From contig FOEZ01000010.1 of NCBI GenBank assembly GCA_900110595.1, forward strand, positions 100,379 through 164,378: DNA of 64,000 nucleotides, written 5' to 3'. Below, one piece after another: positions 17,561 to 26,952 of the stretch (position 1 is the first letter of the stretch; the number at the start of each line of letters is the position of its first letter). Below the pieces are notes generated by a model that had not been told where the DNA came from, ran no database searches, and saw only the letters and a program-made list of their open reading frames with translations. Made by a program: the position numbers and the translations under genes. Source of the DNA: Arthrobacter sp. OV608. Its GTDB lineage: Bacteria > Actinomycetota > Actinomycetes > Actinomycetales > Micrococcaceae.

Positions 17561-17644
17561 GGTGCCGAACCGGATACGCCTCTCGGCGGTAGGCCGCTCT
17601 AGGCGGCTAAATGTTGAAGCCCGGGGGTTTCGCGGCTCGGCACC
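17561..17644. other. Candidate structured element in the 325-bp gap before DUF47-PiT
   Basis: GGTGCCGA (17561-17568) pairs with TCGGCACC (17637-17644), and CCG/CGG extend the stem past one mismatch. Inside are two clean hairpins, CGCC-tctc-GGCG and GCCGC-tctag-GCGGC. The result looks like a multibranch fold of 84 nt. On the reverse strand, the sense of both neighbours, it is followed by a T-run (ATTTTTA), so it may be a large terminator for the gene at 17721 or a leader of DUF47-PiT. It is not a tRNA. The rest of the gap (17396-17720) shows nothing I can name. Confidence 0.4.
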
Positions 17645-17720
17645 AGTTTCAGTGTTCTACGTTGGTTGGCCCAAGTCAACATTGACAGATCGCCGGTTCT
17701 GGGCCACAAAGCGGGCCCTG

Positions 17721-18380
17721 TCAGTCCAATTCGCCCAGCCGCCAGGCGTTGGCGGCGTGCTCAAGGTCTTCAGCGGTTTTGACCAGTTGGTTGGAGTTGC
17801 GGGTGAGCTTGCTGGCGTGGGCCTCGTTGCCGTGCTCGGCCCCGTCGGCAAGGGTGGCCTGGCCGAGTGCCACCACGCGGCAGAACGCCGCGGAACGTTC
17901 CAGCGCGACGTCGAACTCGCCGTCGAACGCCCCGGAGAGGATGGCGTCCGCCATGGTCTTCATCTCGTCTGCCCCGGGAGGCTCGGCCGCGCCGGCCACC
18001 ACGTTGGAAACCTGGGCCGTGTCCTTTCCGGCGCGGAAGTAGACGGAAATGCGCTCCGGGTCCTGCACTGTGGCCGCCCGCAACGCATAAAGGCGCCAGA
18101 GCGCACCCGGAAGCGACCGGGCCGGGCTCTCCGCCCACATCTCCGCAATGGCCTCCAGGCCCTGCTCGTCAGCCAGCCTGACCAGCCGCTCGGTCACGGC
18201 GGGATCGTCGCTGTCGCGTCCGTGCCGGACCAGCGCCTGGGCGGCGAGGTGGGCGGCCTCGGACACGCGTGCGGGATCCGCGCCGCCGGCAAAAGGCTCA
18301 AAGTCCACGGGGGCGAAAGGCTTCGGCTTATGGTGCCGGTTGGCGCCGCCGTAAGGACTGGGACCTGGTTGCTCGCTCAT
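17721..18380 (-). CDS. Conserved actinobacterial hypothetical protein (219 aa)
   Basis: The start is the ATG at 18378-18380 (MSEQPGPSPYGGANRHHKP); the frame is open further upstream but without a ribosome site. The first 45 residues are Pro/Gly-rich and probably disordered, the rest is helical (VSEAAHLAAQALVRHGRDSD, ALERSAAFCRVVALGQATLADGAEHGNEA). I see no catalytic motif. Proteins of this type are sometimes labelled as RNA polymerase beta subunit in databases; nothing in the sequence supports that name. It is a single gene upstream of and on the opposite strand to tRNA-Lys. Confidence 0.75.
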   Translation of the reverse strand: MSEQPGPSPYGGANRHHKPKPFAPVDFEPFAGGADPARVSEAAHLAAQALVRHGRDSDDPAVTERLVRLADEQGLEAIAEMWAESPARSLPGALWRLYALRAATVQDPERISVYFRAGKDTAQVSNVVAGAAEPPGADEMKTMADAILSGAFDGEFDVALERSAAFCRVVALGQATLADGAEHGNEAHASKLTRNSNQLVKTAEDLEHAANAWRLGELD

Positions 18381-18560
18381 GCCACCCACGCTACTCCTGT
18401 GCCCCGCCGTAAATCGAGCATCGGAACCCTTTGCGCACGCGCCCGACGGCGGGTCCCGGCTTGCGTTCAACGGCGCCGGAACCATGGGTTAGAGTATTAA
18501 ATGTCCAGAAATGGACTGGGCCGGGCAGCCCGGCACTTCGGTGCCCACACAGCCCGGCAG

Positions 18561-18633
18561 GGGCCTTTAGCTCAGTTGGTAGAGCATCGGACTTTTAATC
18601 CGTGGGTCGTGGGTTCGAGCCCCACAGGGCCCA
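18561..18633 (+). tRNA. tRNA-Lys (anticodon TTT)
   Basis: The 73-nt sequence folds as a normal cloverleaf: acceptor GGGCCTT with AGGGCCC and discriminator A, D-loop AGCTCAGTTGGTAGAGC, anticodon loop CTTTTAA with TTT at positions 34-36, and T-arm GTGGGTTCGAGCCCCAC. The 3' CCA is not encoded. Confidence 0.98.
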
Positions 18634-18653
18634 CTCTTTGTAAGAGCGGGAAT

Positions 18654-18689
18654 CCCCCGGCAGCCTTTCGAAGCCGCCGGGGGATTTTT
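18654..18689 (+). terminator. Rho-independent terminator after tRNA-Lys
   Basis: CCCCCGGC (18654-18661) pairs with GCCGGGGG (18676-18683), followed by ATTTTT. It ends the tRNA transcript 20 bases after the gene, before the LacI-family gene. Confidence 0.88.
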
Positions 18690-18733
18690 CGTGGGGCGCG
18701 TGGCAACCCGGGCCAAACGGGCACAATGGGGAC

Positions 18734-19750
18734 ATGACTAAAAGCAGCAGCGGGCGCCTGCCGCGCCTTGAGGACGTGGCTGAACTTGCTGGTGTTTCGC
18801 ACCAGACCGTTTCCCGGGTGGTCAACGGCCACCCCAATGTCAGCAAGGCAACGCGCGAAAGGGTCGAGGCGGCCATCGCACAACTGGGCTACCGCCGCAA
18901 CACTGCGGCCCGCAGCCTGGTGACCCGGCGCTCGCAGACCATCGGGGTGCTGGGCAGCGAGCTTTCACAGTACGGCCCCGCCAACACCATGCTCGGCGTC
19001 GAGCGTGCCGCGCGCGATGCCGGGTACTTCGTCAGTATCGCCGCGCTGCGTTCCATCGGCCGGGACGCCATCTTCGACGCCCTCCGGCACTTCATGGACC
19101 AGTCGGTGGACGGGATCGCCGTCCTGGTGCCGCACACCGAAACGCTGCGGATCCTGGAGGAGTTCAACCCCGGCGTCCCGGTGGTGGCCGTCGGCTCGGC
19201 GGGCAACGACGCCGTCAGCGGCGTGATGGTGGACCAGAAGAGTGGCGCCGGGATCGCCGTCGGGCATCTCATCGACCTCGGGCACCGCAGGATCGGCCAC
19301 GTCGCCGGGCCGGCGGACTGGATCGATGGTGCCCTCCGGGCCGAGGGCTGGCGTGCGGCGCTGCACCAGGCGGGTTTGCAGGACGACCTGGTGCTGGAAG
19401 GCGACTGGAGCGCCGAAAGCGGCTATGCGATCGGGCGGCGGCTGGCGGCCGAGCGGACGGCAACGGCCCTGTTCGTGGGCAACGACCAGATGGCCCTCGG
19501 TGTACTGCGCGCGTTTAATGAGGCGGGCGTGCGCGTGCCCGACGACGTCTCCGTGGTGGGGTTCGACGACCAGCCTGAATCGGGCTTCTTTACCCCGCCC
19601 CTCACCACTGTGCGCCAGGACTTCGAAGAGCTGGGCCGGCGCTGCATGGATGCCATGCTGAAGGAGATCGAAGCGGGCGCGCCAGTCAGCTCCACCGTGG
19701 TCACCCCGCAGTTGGTGCACCGGGAGAGCACGGCAGCACCGCGCTCCTGA
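18734..19750 (+). CDS. LacI-family transcriptional regulator
   Basis: The 338-aa protein has a typical helix-turn-helix (LEDVAELAGVSHQTVSRVVNG) and hinge (YRRNTAARSLVTRR), then a sugar-binding-type effector domain ending in the dimer motif DDVSVVGFDDQPESGFFTPPLTTVRQDF. The ATG follows GGGGAC. It stands alone, between tRNA-Lys and the homocysteine methyltransferase gene, so its target is not clear. It could act on a distant sugar operon or on the arabinose genes 2 kb downstream; the regulator at 29310 is a better candidate for the latter. Confidence 0.88.
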   Translation: MTKSSSGRLPRLEDVAELAGVSHQTVSRVVNGHPNVSKATRERVEAAIAQLGYRRNTAARSLVTRRSQTIGVLGSELSQYGPANTMLGVERAARDAGYFVSIAALRSIGRDAIFDALRHFMDQSVDGIAVLVPHTETLRILEEFNPGVPVVAVGSAGNDAVSGVMVDQKSGAGIAVGHLIDLGHRRIGHVAGPADWIDGALRAEGWRAALHQAGLQDDLVLEGDWSAESGYAIGRRLAAERTATALFVGNDQMALGVLRAFNEAGVRVPDDVSVVGFDDQPESGFFTPPLTTVRQDFEELGRRCMDAMLKEIEAGAPVSSTVVTPQLVHRESTAAPRS

Positions 19751-19778
19751 CCCGCCCCCTTCCCTGTAGCCTGAAGTG

Positions 19779-20759
19779 ATGCCCCTGCCTGACACCATGC
19801 CCCGCAACAACGTCCTGTCCCGCCTTCTCGATGCCGGAGAGAATGTGGTCCTGGACGGTGCCCTGGCCACGGAACTTGAAGCACACGGCTGCGACCTGGA
19901 GGACCCGTTGTGGTCTGCCAAAGTCCTGCTGGAGCAGCCGGAACTCGTCAGGCGGGTCCACCTCGACTACTTTCGTGCGGGGGCGCGGGTTGCCATCACC
20001 GCCAGCTACCAGGCAACGCCGCTGGGGTTCGCACGCCGGGGGATTTCCGAAGCCGAAGCCCTGGAACGGGTGGCCCTGAGCGTCAGCCTGGCAGACGAAG
20101 CCCGCCGCGAGCACCTGGCCGCAAACCCCGAGGCCGGCCCGCTGCTGGTGGCCGGATCTGTTGGACCGTACGGCGCCTACCTCGCGGACGGATCCGAATA
20201 CCGCGGCGACTACACCCTGAGCCGGAACGATTTTAAGGCTTTCCACCGGCCGCGGATCGCGGCCCTCGTGGACGCGGGAGCCGACGTCCTTGCCTGCGAA
20301 ACATTGCCCTCGCTGCCTGAAGCTGCCGCGCTGCTGGAACTGGTTGCCGAGTTCGACGTCGAATCCTGGCTGACGTTCACACTCCGGGATGGCGCGCACA
20401 TCAGTGACGGCACTGCCCTCGAACGGGTGGCGGAGCTGTGCAACGACGAGCCGCGCGTAGCCGCGATAGGGGTGAACTGCGTCCCGCTGGAGTTGGTCAC
20501 TCCGGCACTGGATGCCTTAGGGCGGGCCACCCGCAAACCGTTGATCACTTATCCCAACTCCGGAGAAACCTACAACGCCACCACAAAGACCTGGGGGCCG
20601 TCCGCGGCTTCCGGTGACGCCACTGATGCAGGACGGGCGCCAGCCAGCCTTGTGGAAGGAGCCCCGGCGTGGCACGAACGCGGCGCGCGGATGGTGGGCG
20701 GCTGCTGCCGGACCACGCCGGCGGACATTGCCGCGTTGGCCCACTTCTGGCGGTCCTGA
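19779..20759 (+). CDS. mmuM: Homocysteine S-methyltransferase
   Basis: This enzyme moves a methyl group from S-methylmethionine (or S-adenosylmethionine) to homocysteine, giving methionine. The zinc ligands are visible as GVNC and the C-terminal pair in GGCCRTTP. The N-terminal DGALATELEAHGCDL and the ITASYQAT strand match the family, and 326 residues is the usual length. GTG (19776) and ATG (19779) are adjacent possible starts; neither has a strong ribosome site, and an ATG at 19797 is a third option. It is probably transcribed alone. Confidence 0.92.
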   Translation: MPLPDTMPRNNVLSRLLDAGENVVLDGALATELEAHGCDLEDPLWSAKVLLEQPELVRRVHLDYFRAGARVAITASYQATPLGFARRGISEAEALERVALSVSLADEARREHLAANPEAGPLLVAGSVGPYGAYLADGSEYRGDYTLSRNDFKAFHRPRIAALVDAGADVLACETLPSLPEAAALLELVAEFDVESWLTFTLRDGAHISDGTALERVAELCNDEPRVAAIGVNCVPLELVTPALDALGRATRKPLITYPNSGETYNATTKTWGPSAASGDATDAGRAPASLVEGAPAWHERGARMVGGCCRTTPADIAALAHFWRS

Positions 20760-20822
20760 TCCCGCATCAGCCGGCACTTCTGGCGAGCCCCGGCCGGACG
20801 TGAGCCTTATCCGGCGAAGCCG

Positions 20823-21323
20823 CTAAACCACGGGGGATTTTGGCCGGGATGCGTGGAAGTGCCGGGACCAGCGGACAAAACCGGGCCAGTAGTACATAAC
20901 GGCATAGGTTGAAAGCGCCGCGGCCATGTGCGAGTGGAGCATCAGGTGCGGCGAATACCCGGGCGGCGGTGCAGCCTCGGCCCCCGATGGTCGATCCTGC
21001 GCGGGGTACGGGACCTCCTGCCCGCTGCCGCCGTGCCCATGGCTGGGTATCCCTTCGGCGGAGCCGCCGGAAAACGCCGCAAATCCCAGGTGAAGCAGTT
21101 GCTGGGCCACCGCGCACGCGAGCAGCACGGCCCAGCCGGGGATGCTGAAGCGCCCGATCATCGCTGCCGCCATGCCGAGCAGAGCTGCCAAAGCCACAAG
21201 GATGATGAGCGAGGGCGCCGGGCCGCCGGCCGCCAGGTGCGCTGCCAGGCCGAAACCCGTGGAGAGCGGACCGGCCAGCCACGCGACAGTCCCAGTGCGC
21301 CCTGCCGGTTGAAGGGTTGCCAC
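20823..21323 (-). CDS. Integral membrane protein of unknown function (166 aa)
   Basis: I prefer the GTG at 21321-21323, which has GGAAGGAAG directly upstream; the frame is open earlier but translates low-complexity DNA. Four hydrophobic segments are visible: VAWLAGPLSTGFGLAAHLAA, LIILVALAALLGMAAAM, WAVLLACAVAQQLLHLGFAA, and MLHSHMAAALSTYAVMYY. A His/Gly/Ser-rich loop (SHGHGGSG) precedes the last segment. His/Met-rich loops of this kind are seen in metal-related membrane proteins, but that is only a hint. It is divergent from araB. Confidence 0.65.
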   Translation of the reverse strand: MATLQPAGRTGTVAWLAGPLSTGFGLAAHLAAGGPAPSLIILVALAALLGMAAAMIGRFSIPGWAVLLACAVAQQLLHLGFAAFSGGSAEGIPSHGHGGSGQEVPYPAQDRPSGAEAAPPPGYSPHLMLHSHMAAALSTYAVMYYWPGFVRWSRHFHASRPKSPVV

Positions 21324-21458
21324 GAACTTCCTTCCTGCCCAGGGCGTCCGGTGTGACGGTCCATCCTGTCCCTGCTCCATCCTGTCCCTACCCCCTCTGT
21401 CCCTACCCCATGTGGCAGCCGTCCCCACAGTTTCCGTGGTGATACTTGGCGCGCCTCG

Positions 21459-21470
21459 ATTTACAACGTT
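21459..21470. promoter_or_regulatory. Distal arabinose operator (shared with abfA)
   Basis: ATTTACAACGTT here is identical, in inverted orientation, to the sequence at 26919-26930 in front of abfA. The centre AACGTT is the kind of CG-centred palindrome bound by LacI-family regulators. It lies about 13 bp upstream of the predicted araB -35 box. Confidence 0.65.
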
Positions 21471-21482
21471 GCCTTTGCGGCA

Positions 21483-21511
21483 TTGACTTCATACTTGTTA
21501 GCGCTCACAAT
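21483..21511 (+). promoter_or_regulatory. araB promoter overlapped by a lac-type operator
   Basis: TTGACT (21483-21488), a 17-bp spacer and CACAAT (21506-21511) form the likely promoter. TTGTTAGCGCTCACAA (21495-21510) overlaps the spacer and -10 box; it differs from the symmetric lac operator TTGTGAGCGCTCACAA at one base. A LacI-family repressor bound there would exclude polymerase. Confidence 0.6.
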
Positions 21512-21552
21512 TGAAAGGTCGCGAAGCTGCGGCAGCTATTGGAGGAGCTTTT

Positions 21553-23334
21553 ATGGACGTCAGAGTGGACACGGACAGCTACGTCATCGGTGTGGATTAC
21601 GGAACCCTTTCGGGCCGGGCCGTGGTGGTCCGCGTGCGGGACGGCAAGGAGCTGGGCAGCGGCGTGTACGAGTACCCGCATGCAGTGGTGACTGATGTAC
21701 TACCGGAAGACGTCGCCGGCCTGGGCGCCGATGGACGGTCCGTCCGGCTCCCGGGGGAATGGGCGCTCCAGGTGCCCAACGACTACCGGGACGTCCTGCG
21801 TTTTGCCGTCCCGGCAGCGGTGGCTGAGGCGGGAATTGACCCGGCGGCCGTCGTCGGAATTGCCACGGACTTCACCGCCTGCACCATGGTGCCGGTAAAA
21901 GCGGACGGAACCCCGCTGAACGAGGTGCCCGGATTCGAAAACCGGCCGCACGCCTACGTGAAGCTCTGGCGCCACCACGCCGCGCAGGGCCAGGCCGACC
22001 GGATCAACCGGCTGGCGGCCGAACGCGGCGAAGAGTGGCTGCCCAGGTACGGCGGGCTGATTTCTTCAGAATGGGAGTTCGCGAAGGGCCTTCAACTGCT
22101 GGAAGAGGACCCCGAAGCGTACGCCGGGATGGACCACTGGGTGGAGGCTGCGGACTGGATCGTCTGGCAGCTGTGCGGCCAATATGTCCGCAATGCCTGC
22201 ACTGCCGGTTACAAGGGGATTTACCAGGACGGGCGCTACCCGTCGGAGGATTTCCTGGCTGCCTTGAATCCTGGGTTCAAGGACTTTGTCAGCACGAAGC
22301 TGGAACACACTATTGGACGTCTCGGCGACGCCGCGGGCTACCTCACGGCGGAGGCTTCCGGCTGGACAGGCCTGCCTGAGGGCATCGCCGTCGCGGTAGG
22401 CAACGTGGACGCGCACGTGACCGCTCCGGCGGCGCGCGCGGTGGACCCCGGCCAGCTGGTGGCGATCATGGGCACCTCCACCTGCCACGTGATGAACGGT
22501 AATGAACTCCATGAAGTGCCGGGCATGTGCGGGGTGGTGGACGGCGGCATCGTGGACGGACTCTGGGGGTACGAGGCCGGCCAGTCCGGCGTGGGCGACA
22601 TCTTCGGCTGGTTCACCAAGTACGGTGTGCCGCCCGAATACCACCAGGCCGCCGAAGCAGCAGGCGTGGGGATCCACGAATACCTCACTGAGCTGGCGTC
22701 CCGGCAGTCCATTGGTGAGCACGGCCTGATCGCCTTGGACTGGCACTCGGGCAACCGCTCCGTGCTGGTGGACCACGAACTGTCCGGGATCGTGGTGGGG
22801 CAGACCCTGGCCACCCGCCCCGAGGACACTTACCGAGCCCTGCTCGAAGCCACCGCATTCGGCACACGGACCATCGTGGACGCCTTCCGCAGCTCCGGCG
22901 TTCCGGTCAAGGAATTCATCGTGGCCGGCGGCCTGCTCAAGAACCGGCTCCTGATGCAGATCTACGCTGACGTGACGGGACTGCAGCTGTCCACGATCGG
23001 CTCGGAGCAGGGCCCGGCCCTGGGCTCGGCCATCCACGCTGCCGTAGCGGCCGGGAGGTATGCGGACATCCGGGAGGCGGCCGCCGCCATGGGGGCGGAG
23101 CCGGGCGAGGTGTACACGCCGATCCCTGAAAACGCCGCCGCCTACGAGGAACTATTCCAGGAATACAGGACCCTGCATGACTACTTCGGACGGGGAAGCA
23201 ACGACGTGATGCACCGGCTCAAGGCCATCCAGCGGAAGGCTGCCGGTTCCCCTGGCGGAGCCGCCGGTTCCCTTGCGGGAACTGCAGGCCAGGATACCGC
23301 GGCTGTTGAGGCTGCTGTGGAGGTGTCCGCATGA
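21553..23334 (+). CDS. araB: Ribulokinase
   Basis: AraB phosphorylates L-ribulose to L-ribulose-5-phosphate in L-arabinose catabolism. The ATG at 21553 follows GGAGGAG. The 593-aa FGGY kinase has the N-terminal phosphate motif GVDYGTLSGRAVVV, GIATDFTACTMVPV, the sugar-binding ENRPHAYVKLWRHHAAQ, and the C-terminal ATP-binding VAGGLLKNRLLMQIYADV. The last 30 residues are Ala/Gly-rich and beyond the usual end. It overlaps araD by ATGA, so the order is B-D-A, as in many Gram-positive bacteria. Confidence 0.96.
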   Translation: MDVRVDTDSYVIGVDYGTLSGRAVVVRVRDGKELGSGVYEYPHAVVTDVLPEDVAGLGADGRSVRLPGEWALQVPNDYRDVLRFAVPAAVAEAGIDPAAVVGIATDFTACTMVPVKADGTPLNEVPGFENRPHAYVKLWRHHAAQGQADRINRLAAERGEEWLPRYGGLISSEWEFAKGLQLLEEDPEAYAGMDHWVEAADWIVWQLCGQYVRNACTAGYKGIYQDGRYPSEDFLAALNPGFKDFVSTKLEHTIGRLGDAAGYLTAEASGWTGLPEGIAVAVGNVDAHVTAPAARAVDPGQLVAIMGTSTCHVMNGNELHEVPGMCGVVDGGIVDGLWGYEAGQSGVGDIFGWFTKYGVPPEYHQAAEAAGVGIHEYLTELASRQSIGEHGLIALDWHSGNRSVLVDHELSGIVVGQTLATRPEDTYRALLEATAFGTRTIVDAFRSSGVPVKEFIVAGGLLKNRLLMQIYADVTGLQLSTIGSEQGPALGSAIHAAVAAGRYADIREAAAAMGAEPGEVYTPIPENAAAYEELFQEYRTLHDYFGRGSNDVMHRLKAIQRKAAGSPGGAAGSLAGTAGQDTAAVEAAVEVSA

Positions 23335-24026
23335 GCACCGGAATCCTGGACACCATCGCCCGCGTCAGGGAGGAAGTCTGCGCCCTGCACGCCGAGCTGA
23401 CCCGGTATGAACTGGTGGTATGGACCGCGGGCAACGTCTCCGCTCGGGTCCCCGGCCACGAGCTGATGGTCATCAAGCCCTCGGGCGTTTCTTATCAGGA
23501 CCTTACGCCGGAGCAGATGGTGGTCACGGACCTGTATGGGGTGCCTGTGCCGGGAGATGCGACAGGTGAGTGGGGCAACCCGGCGCTCTCGCCGTCGTCG
23601 GATACTGCCGCCCATGCCTACGTATACCGGCACATGCCGGAGGTGGGCGGGGTGGTGCACACGCACTCCACCTACGCCACCGCGTGGGCGGCCCGCGGCG
23701 AGTCCATCCCGTGCGTCCTGACCATGATGAGCGACGAATTCGGCGGATCCATCCCGGTGGGACCGTTCGCACTGATCGGGGACGATTCGATCGGGCACGG
23801 CATCGTGGAGACGCTGAAGAACTCGAACTCCCCGGCGGTGCTGATGCAGAACCACGGCCCGTTCACCATCGGCAAGGACGCCAAGTCCGCGGTGAAGGCT
23901 GCGGTGATGTGCGAGGAAGTGGCCCGCACTGTCCACATCGCCCGGCAGCTCGGCGAGCCCATAGCCATCGACCAGAGCCACATCGATTCCCTGTACGCCC
24001 GGTACCAGAACGTCTACGGGCAGTAA
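23331..24026 (+). CDS. araD: L-ribulose-5-phosphate 4-epimerase
   Basis: AraD converts L-ribulose-5-phosphate to D-xylulose-5-phosphate, which enters the pentose phosphate pathway. The 231-aa class II aldolase-like protein has GNVSARVPG, the phosphate site KPSGVSY, the zinc-binding HTHS, and the third metal ligand in the later IARQL region (VHIARQL). NHGPFTIG is also typical. The ATG overlaps the araB stop. No separate promoter is seen. Confidence 0.95.
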   Translation: MSTGILDTIARVREEVCALHAELTRYELVVWTAGNVSARVPGHELMVIKPSGVSYQDLTPEQMVVTDLYGVPVPGDATGEWGNPALSPSSDTAAHAYVYRHMPEVGGVVHTHSTYATAWAARGESIPCVLTMMSDEFGGSIPVGPFALIGDDSIGHGIVETLKNSNSPAVLMQNHGPFTIGKDAKSAVKAAVMCEEVARTVHIARQLGEPIAIDQSHIDSLYARYQNVYGQ

Positions 24027-24097
24027 TCCAGCGCCGCCGATCCAAGCAGCACCCCCCAGAACTTACTCCCAACAAGACTTACTCCAAAGGAGAACCC

Positions 24098-25618
24098 ATG
24101 AGTGGCGCAGCAAACACATCCCTTGACGGTTATGAGGTCTGGTTCCTCACCGGCAGCCAGCACCTCTACGGCGAGGACGTCCTCAAGCAGGTGGCCGCGC
24201 AGTCGCAGGAGATTGCCAACCAGCTCAACGCCAGTTCCGACGTTCCGGTAAAGATTGTCTGGAAGCCCGTCCTGACTGATTCGGATGCGATCCGCCGCAC
24301 CGCGCTCGAGGCGAATTCGAACGATTCGGTCATCGGCGTCACCGCGTGGATGCACACGTTCAGCCCGGCGAAGATGTGGATCCAGGGCCTGGACCTGCTC
24401 CGCAAGCCCCTGCTGCACCTGCACACCCAGGCCAACCGGGACCTGCCGTGGGCGGACATCGACTTCGACTTCATGAACCTGAACCAGGCAGCCCACGGCG
24501 ACCGCGAATTCGGTTACATCCAGTCCCGGCTGGGCATTGCCCGGAAGACCGTCGTGGGGCACGTCTCCAATCCCGAGGTAGCCCGGCAGGTGGGTTCCTG
24601 GCAGCGCGCCGCGGCAGGCTGGGCCGCCGTGCGGACCCTGAAGCTGACCCGCTTCGGTGACAACATGCGTAACGTCGCCGTCACCGAGGGTGACAAGACC
24701 GAGGCGGAGCTGCGGTTCGGCGTCGCGGTTAACACATGGTCCGTGAACGAGCTCGCCGACGCCGTGCACGGTGCCGCTGAGGCCGACGTCGACGCCCTGG
24801 TTGCCGAGTACGAGGACCTTTATGACGTGGTGCCGGAGCTCCGCGCAGGCGCCGCGCGTCACGACTCGTTGCGGTACGGGGCCAGGATCGAGCTCGGCCT
24901 GCGCAGCTTCCTTGAAGCCAACGGCTCCGCCGCGTTCACCACCTCATTCGAGGACCTGGGCGCCCTGCGGCAGCTCCCCGGCCTGGCTGTGCAGCGGCTC
25001 ATGGCCGCGGGTTACGGCTTCGGGGCCGAGGGCGACTGGAAGACCGCCATCCTGGTCCGTGCGGCCAAGGTGATGGGGGCTGGCCTGCCCGGCGGCGCTT
25101 CGCTGATGGAGGACTACACCTACCACCTGGAACCCGGTTCCGAGAAGATCCTCGGCGCGCACATGCTGGAGGTCTGCCCCTCCCTGACCGCCGGAAGGCC
25201 ACGACTGGAAATCCATCCGCTGGGCATTGGCGGCAAGGAAGACCCGGTGCGCCTGGTCTTCGACGCCGATGCCTCCCCGGGCGTTGTCGTCGCCCTTTCG
25301 GACATGCGGGACAGGTTCCGCCTGGTGGCCAACGCCGTGGATGTGGTCCCGCTGGACCAGCCGCTGCCCAACCTTCCCGTGGCCCGGGCGCTGTGGCAGC
25401 CCAAACCCGACTTCGCCACCTCCGCTGCCGCCTGGCTCACCGCCGGCGCCGCACACCACACCGTTCTCTCCACCCAGGTGGGCATGGACGTGTTCGAGGA
25501 CTTCGCGGAGATCGCCAAAACCGAGCTGCTCACGATCGACGACGAAACCACCATCCGCCAGTTCAAGAAGGACCTGAACTGGAACGCCGCCTACTACAAG
25601 CTGGCCGGCGGCCTCTGA
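24098..25618 (+). CDS. araA: L-arabinose isomerase
   Basis: AraA converts L-arabinose to L-ribulose, the first step of the pathway. The ATG at 24098 has AAAGGAG seven bases upstream; the open frame extends far 5' through araD but that part is antisense-type shadow. The 506-aa protein shows [14 protein letters not shown] at the N terminus, the [12 protein letters not shown]-like segment (here [16 protein letters not shown]), HLHTQ, and metal-binding E and H residues around LLMED-type [13 protein letters not shown]. The stop is one base from the convergent GAF-ANTAR gene. Confidence 0.97.
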   Translation: MSGAANTSLDGYEVWFLTGSQHLYGEDVLKQVAAQSQEIANQLNASSDVPVKIVWKPVLTDSDAIRRTALEANSNDSVIGVTAWMHTFSPAKMWIQGLDLLRKPLLHLHTQANRDLPWADIDFDFMNLNQAAHGDREFGYIQSRLGIARKTVVGHVSNPEVARQVGSWQRAAAGWAAVRTLKLTRFGDNMRNVAVTEGDKTEAELRFGVAVNTWSVNELADAVHGAAEADVDALVAEYEDLYDVVPELRAGAARHDSLRYGARIELGLRSFLEANGSAAFTTSFEDLGALRQLPGLAVQRLMAAGYGFGAEGDWKTAILVRAAKVMGAGLPGGASLMEDYTYHLEPGSEKILGAHMLEVCPSLTAGRPRLEIHPLGIGGKEDPVRLVFDADASPGVVVALSDMRDRFRLVANAVDVVPLDQPLPNLPVARALWQPKPDFATSAAAWLTAGAAHHTVLSTQVGMDVFEDFAEIAKTELLTIDDETTIRQFKKDLNWNAAYYKLAGGL

Positions 25619-25619
25619 C

Positions 25620-26654
25620 CTAGTGGCCGAAGTGCGCCTGCGGAGGACCCTCGGGCAACCGCTCGAGGATGTCCTCCGCCACCCGGCGCACCTTGATATT
25701 CCGGTGGCTGGAGGCACGGGCGAGGATCGAAAAAGCCTCGTGGTAGGAACACCTGTTCTGGGCCATGATCACGCCGCAGGCAACGTTGATGGACGTGCGG
25801 CTGTCCAGCGCGAACCGCAAATCCGATGCGGTTGACCGGGCGTTATGGAGGTCCAGGGCCATCTGAAGGCTCTTCGCGGCAAGGCCGGCGAAGGATCGCG
25901 CCTCGGAAATGACCTGCAGCGGAAATGCCTTGGCGTCCTGGGCGAAGAACGAGAGGGCGGCCGTGGTTTCGCGCCCGGGTACGCTGCCGTCAGCGGTTGT
26001 CCCGCTGTCCTTGTCCACCCGGAGCCGCATTCCCAGGACGCTGCCAAGATTGGCCGCCTGTAACTCCTGGCAATACCGGGGCCAGCGGAAGTCGCCGCTG
26101 CGCTGCAGCACCGCCACGGGATGTCCGCCGGCGAGTACGTCGCACACCGGCCCTTCGCCTGCCTCCTGTTCCCATTCCAGGAGCCGGATGACCTCGGCGG
26201 ATGTTCCGGTGATGACAGGGGCCCGCTTCGCCTGCCGGACCACCACCCCCGTTTCGATCACCAGGCCCGCCGTACCCACAACGGCCCGGGCTGATGCAGC
26301 GGCGAGCAGTTCCAGGGAGTCGGACAGCGTTTCGGCGCCGGTCACCAGGTCCAGCAGGATGGCGTTCTGTGTCCCGCTCTGCGGACCGGCAGGCCTGCCC
26401 TGCCGTGAATCACCCAAGGCGGCGTTTCCGGCCCCCGGGTTGCCGTGCGGAGCCCGTCGAACTGCCGGATTTCCGTAGACAGCGGGGCCGTGGGGGCGGT
26501 GGAGGGGGCCCTGCTGGGAAACCAGAGGGCCGGCGACGGCTGGGGGAGAGGCCTTGGTCTCGAAGACCTCCTCGTCGCCGGCCCCGCTTAATGCCCGGGT
26601 CCGTCGACCCGGGAAATCGGAGTTTGCGTATTGTGCGTGCATTGCCAGTCTCAC
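25620..26654 (-). CDS. GAF-ANTAR domain regulator
   Basis: ANTAR domains bind two-hexaloop RNA structures and act as transcription antiterminators; GAF domains sense small molecules. The first 90 residues are Pro/Gly-rich and unlike a domain, then a GAF domain (about 100-260, with AVVGTAGLVIETGVVV and GEGPVCDVL), then ANTAR (LDSRTSINVACGVIMAQNRC, ASSHRNIKVRRVAEDIL). No receiver domain is present, so signal input is presumably through GAF. The start is uncertain: GTG at 26654 has GAGGGG too close, ATG at 26642 has it too far. It converges on araA. Confidence 0.82.
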   Translation of the reverse strand: MRLAMHAQYANSDFPGRRTRALSGAGDEEVFETKASPPAVAGPLVSQQGPLHRPHGPAVYGNPAVRRAPHGNPGAGNAALGDSRQGRPAGPQSGTQNAILLDLVTGAETLSDSLELLAAASARAVVGTAGLVIETGVVVRQAKRAPVITGTSAEVIRLLEWEQEAGEGPVCDVLAGGHPVAVLQRSGDFRWPRYCQELQAANLGSVLGMRLRVDKDSGTTADGSVPGRETTAALSFFAQDAKAFPLQVISEARSFAGLAAKSLQMALDLHNARSTASDLRFALDSRTSINVACGVIMAQNRCSYHEAFSILARASSHRNIKVRRVAEDILERLPEGPPQAHFGH

Positions 26655-26915
26655 ACCCCCTCGTGAGCCAAGTACCGCGAGCCAGAACCCGTCTTGTCTC
26701 TGAGAAAAACCTAATTGGGTGGCCGTGCGCGGTGAATGCGTAACCGGTACCCGTTTTTGAGATTAGGTACTACTTGGTTTTTGGCCGTTACGCCTTGGGG
26801 CCAATGTTTCCGCAGGTGGGAAGCACCTGGCCCTGGACGGCCTCAGCCGATGCGGCCGGGGACGACCGCAGGAATGTTGCTTGACTCTCATTCGGCAACC
26901 ATCAACAATGGTTTC

Positions 26916-26930
26916 TATAACGTTGTAAAT
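26916..26930. promoter_or_regulatory. Arabinose operator upstream of abfA
   Basis: TATAACGTTGTA (26916-26927) is a near-perfect palindrome around CG, and AACGTTGTAAAT (26919-26930) is the exact inverse of the site at 21459-21470 before araB. It lies 23-37 bp before the abfA start, where a repressor would block transcription or clearance. Confidence 0.65.
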
Positions 26931-26952
26931 TTACCGAAACGAGGACGTTTTC

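Noticed and set aside
17561-17644. tRNA or tRNA-like gene
   Set aside because: Although the closing stem looks like an acceptor stem, position 8 is A, and no T-arm or anticodon arm with the right sizes exists on either strand.
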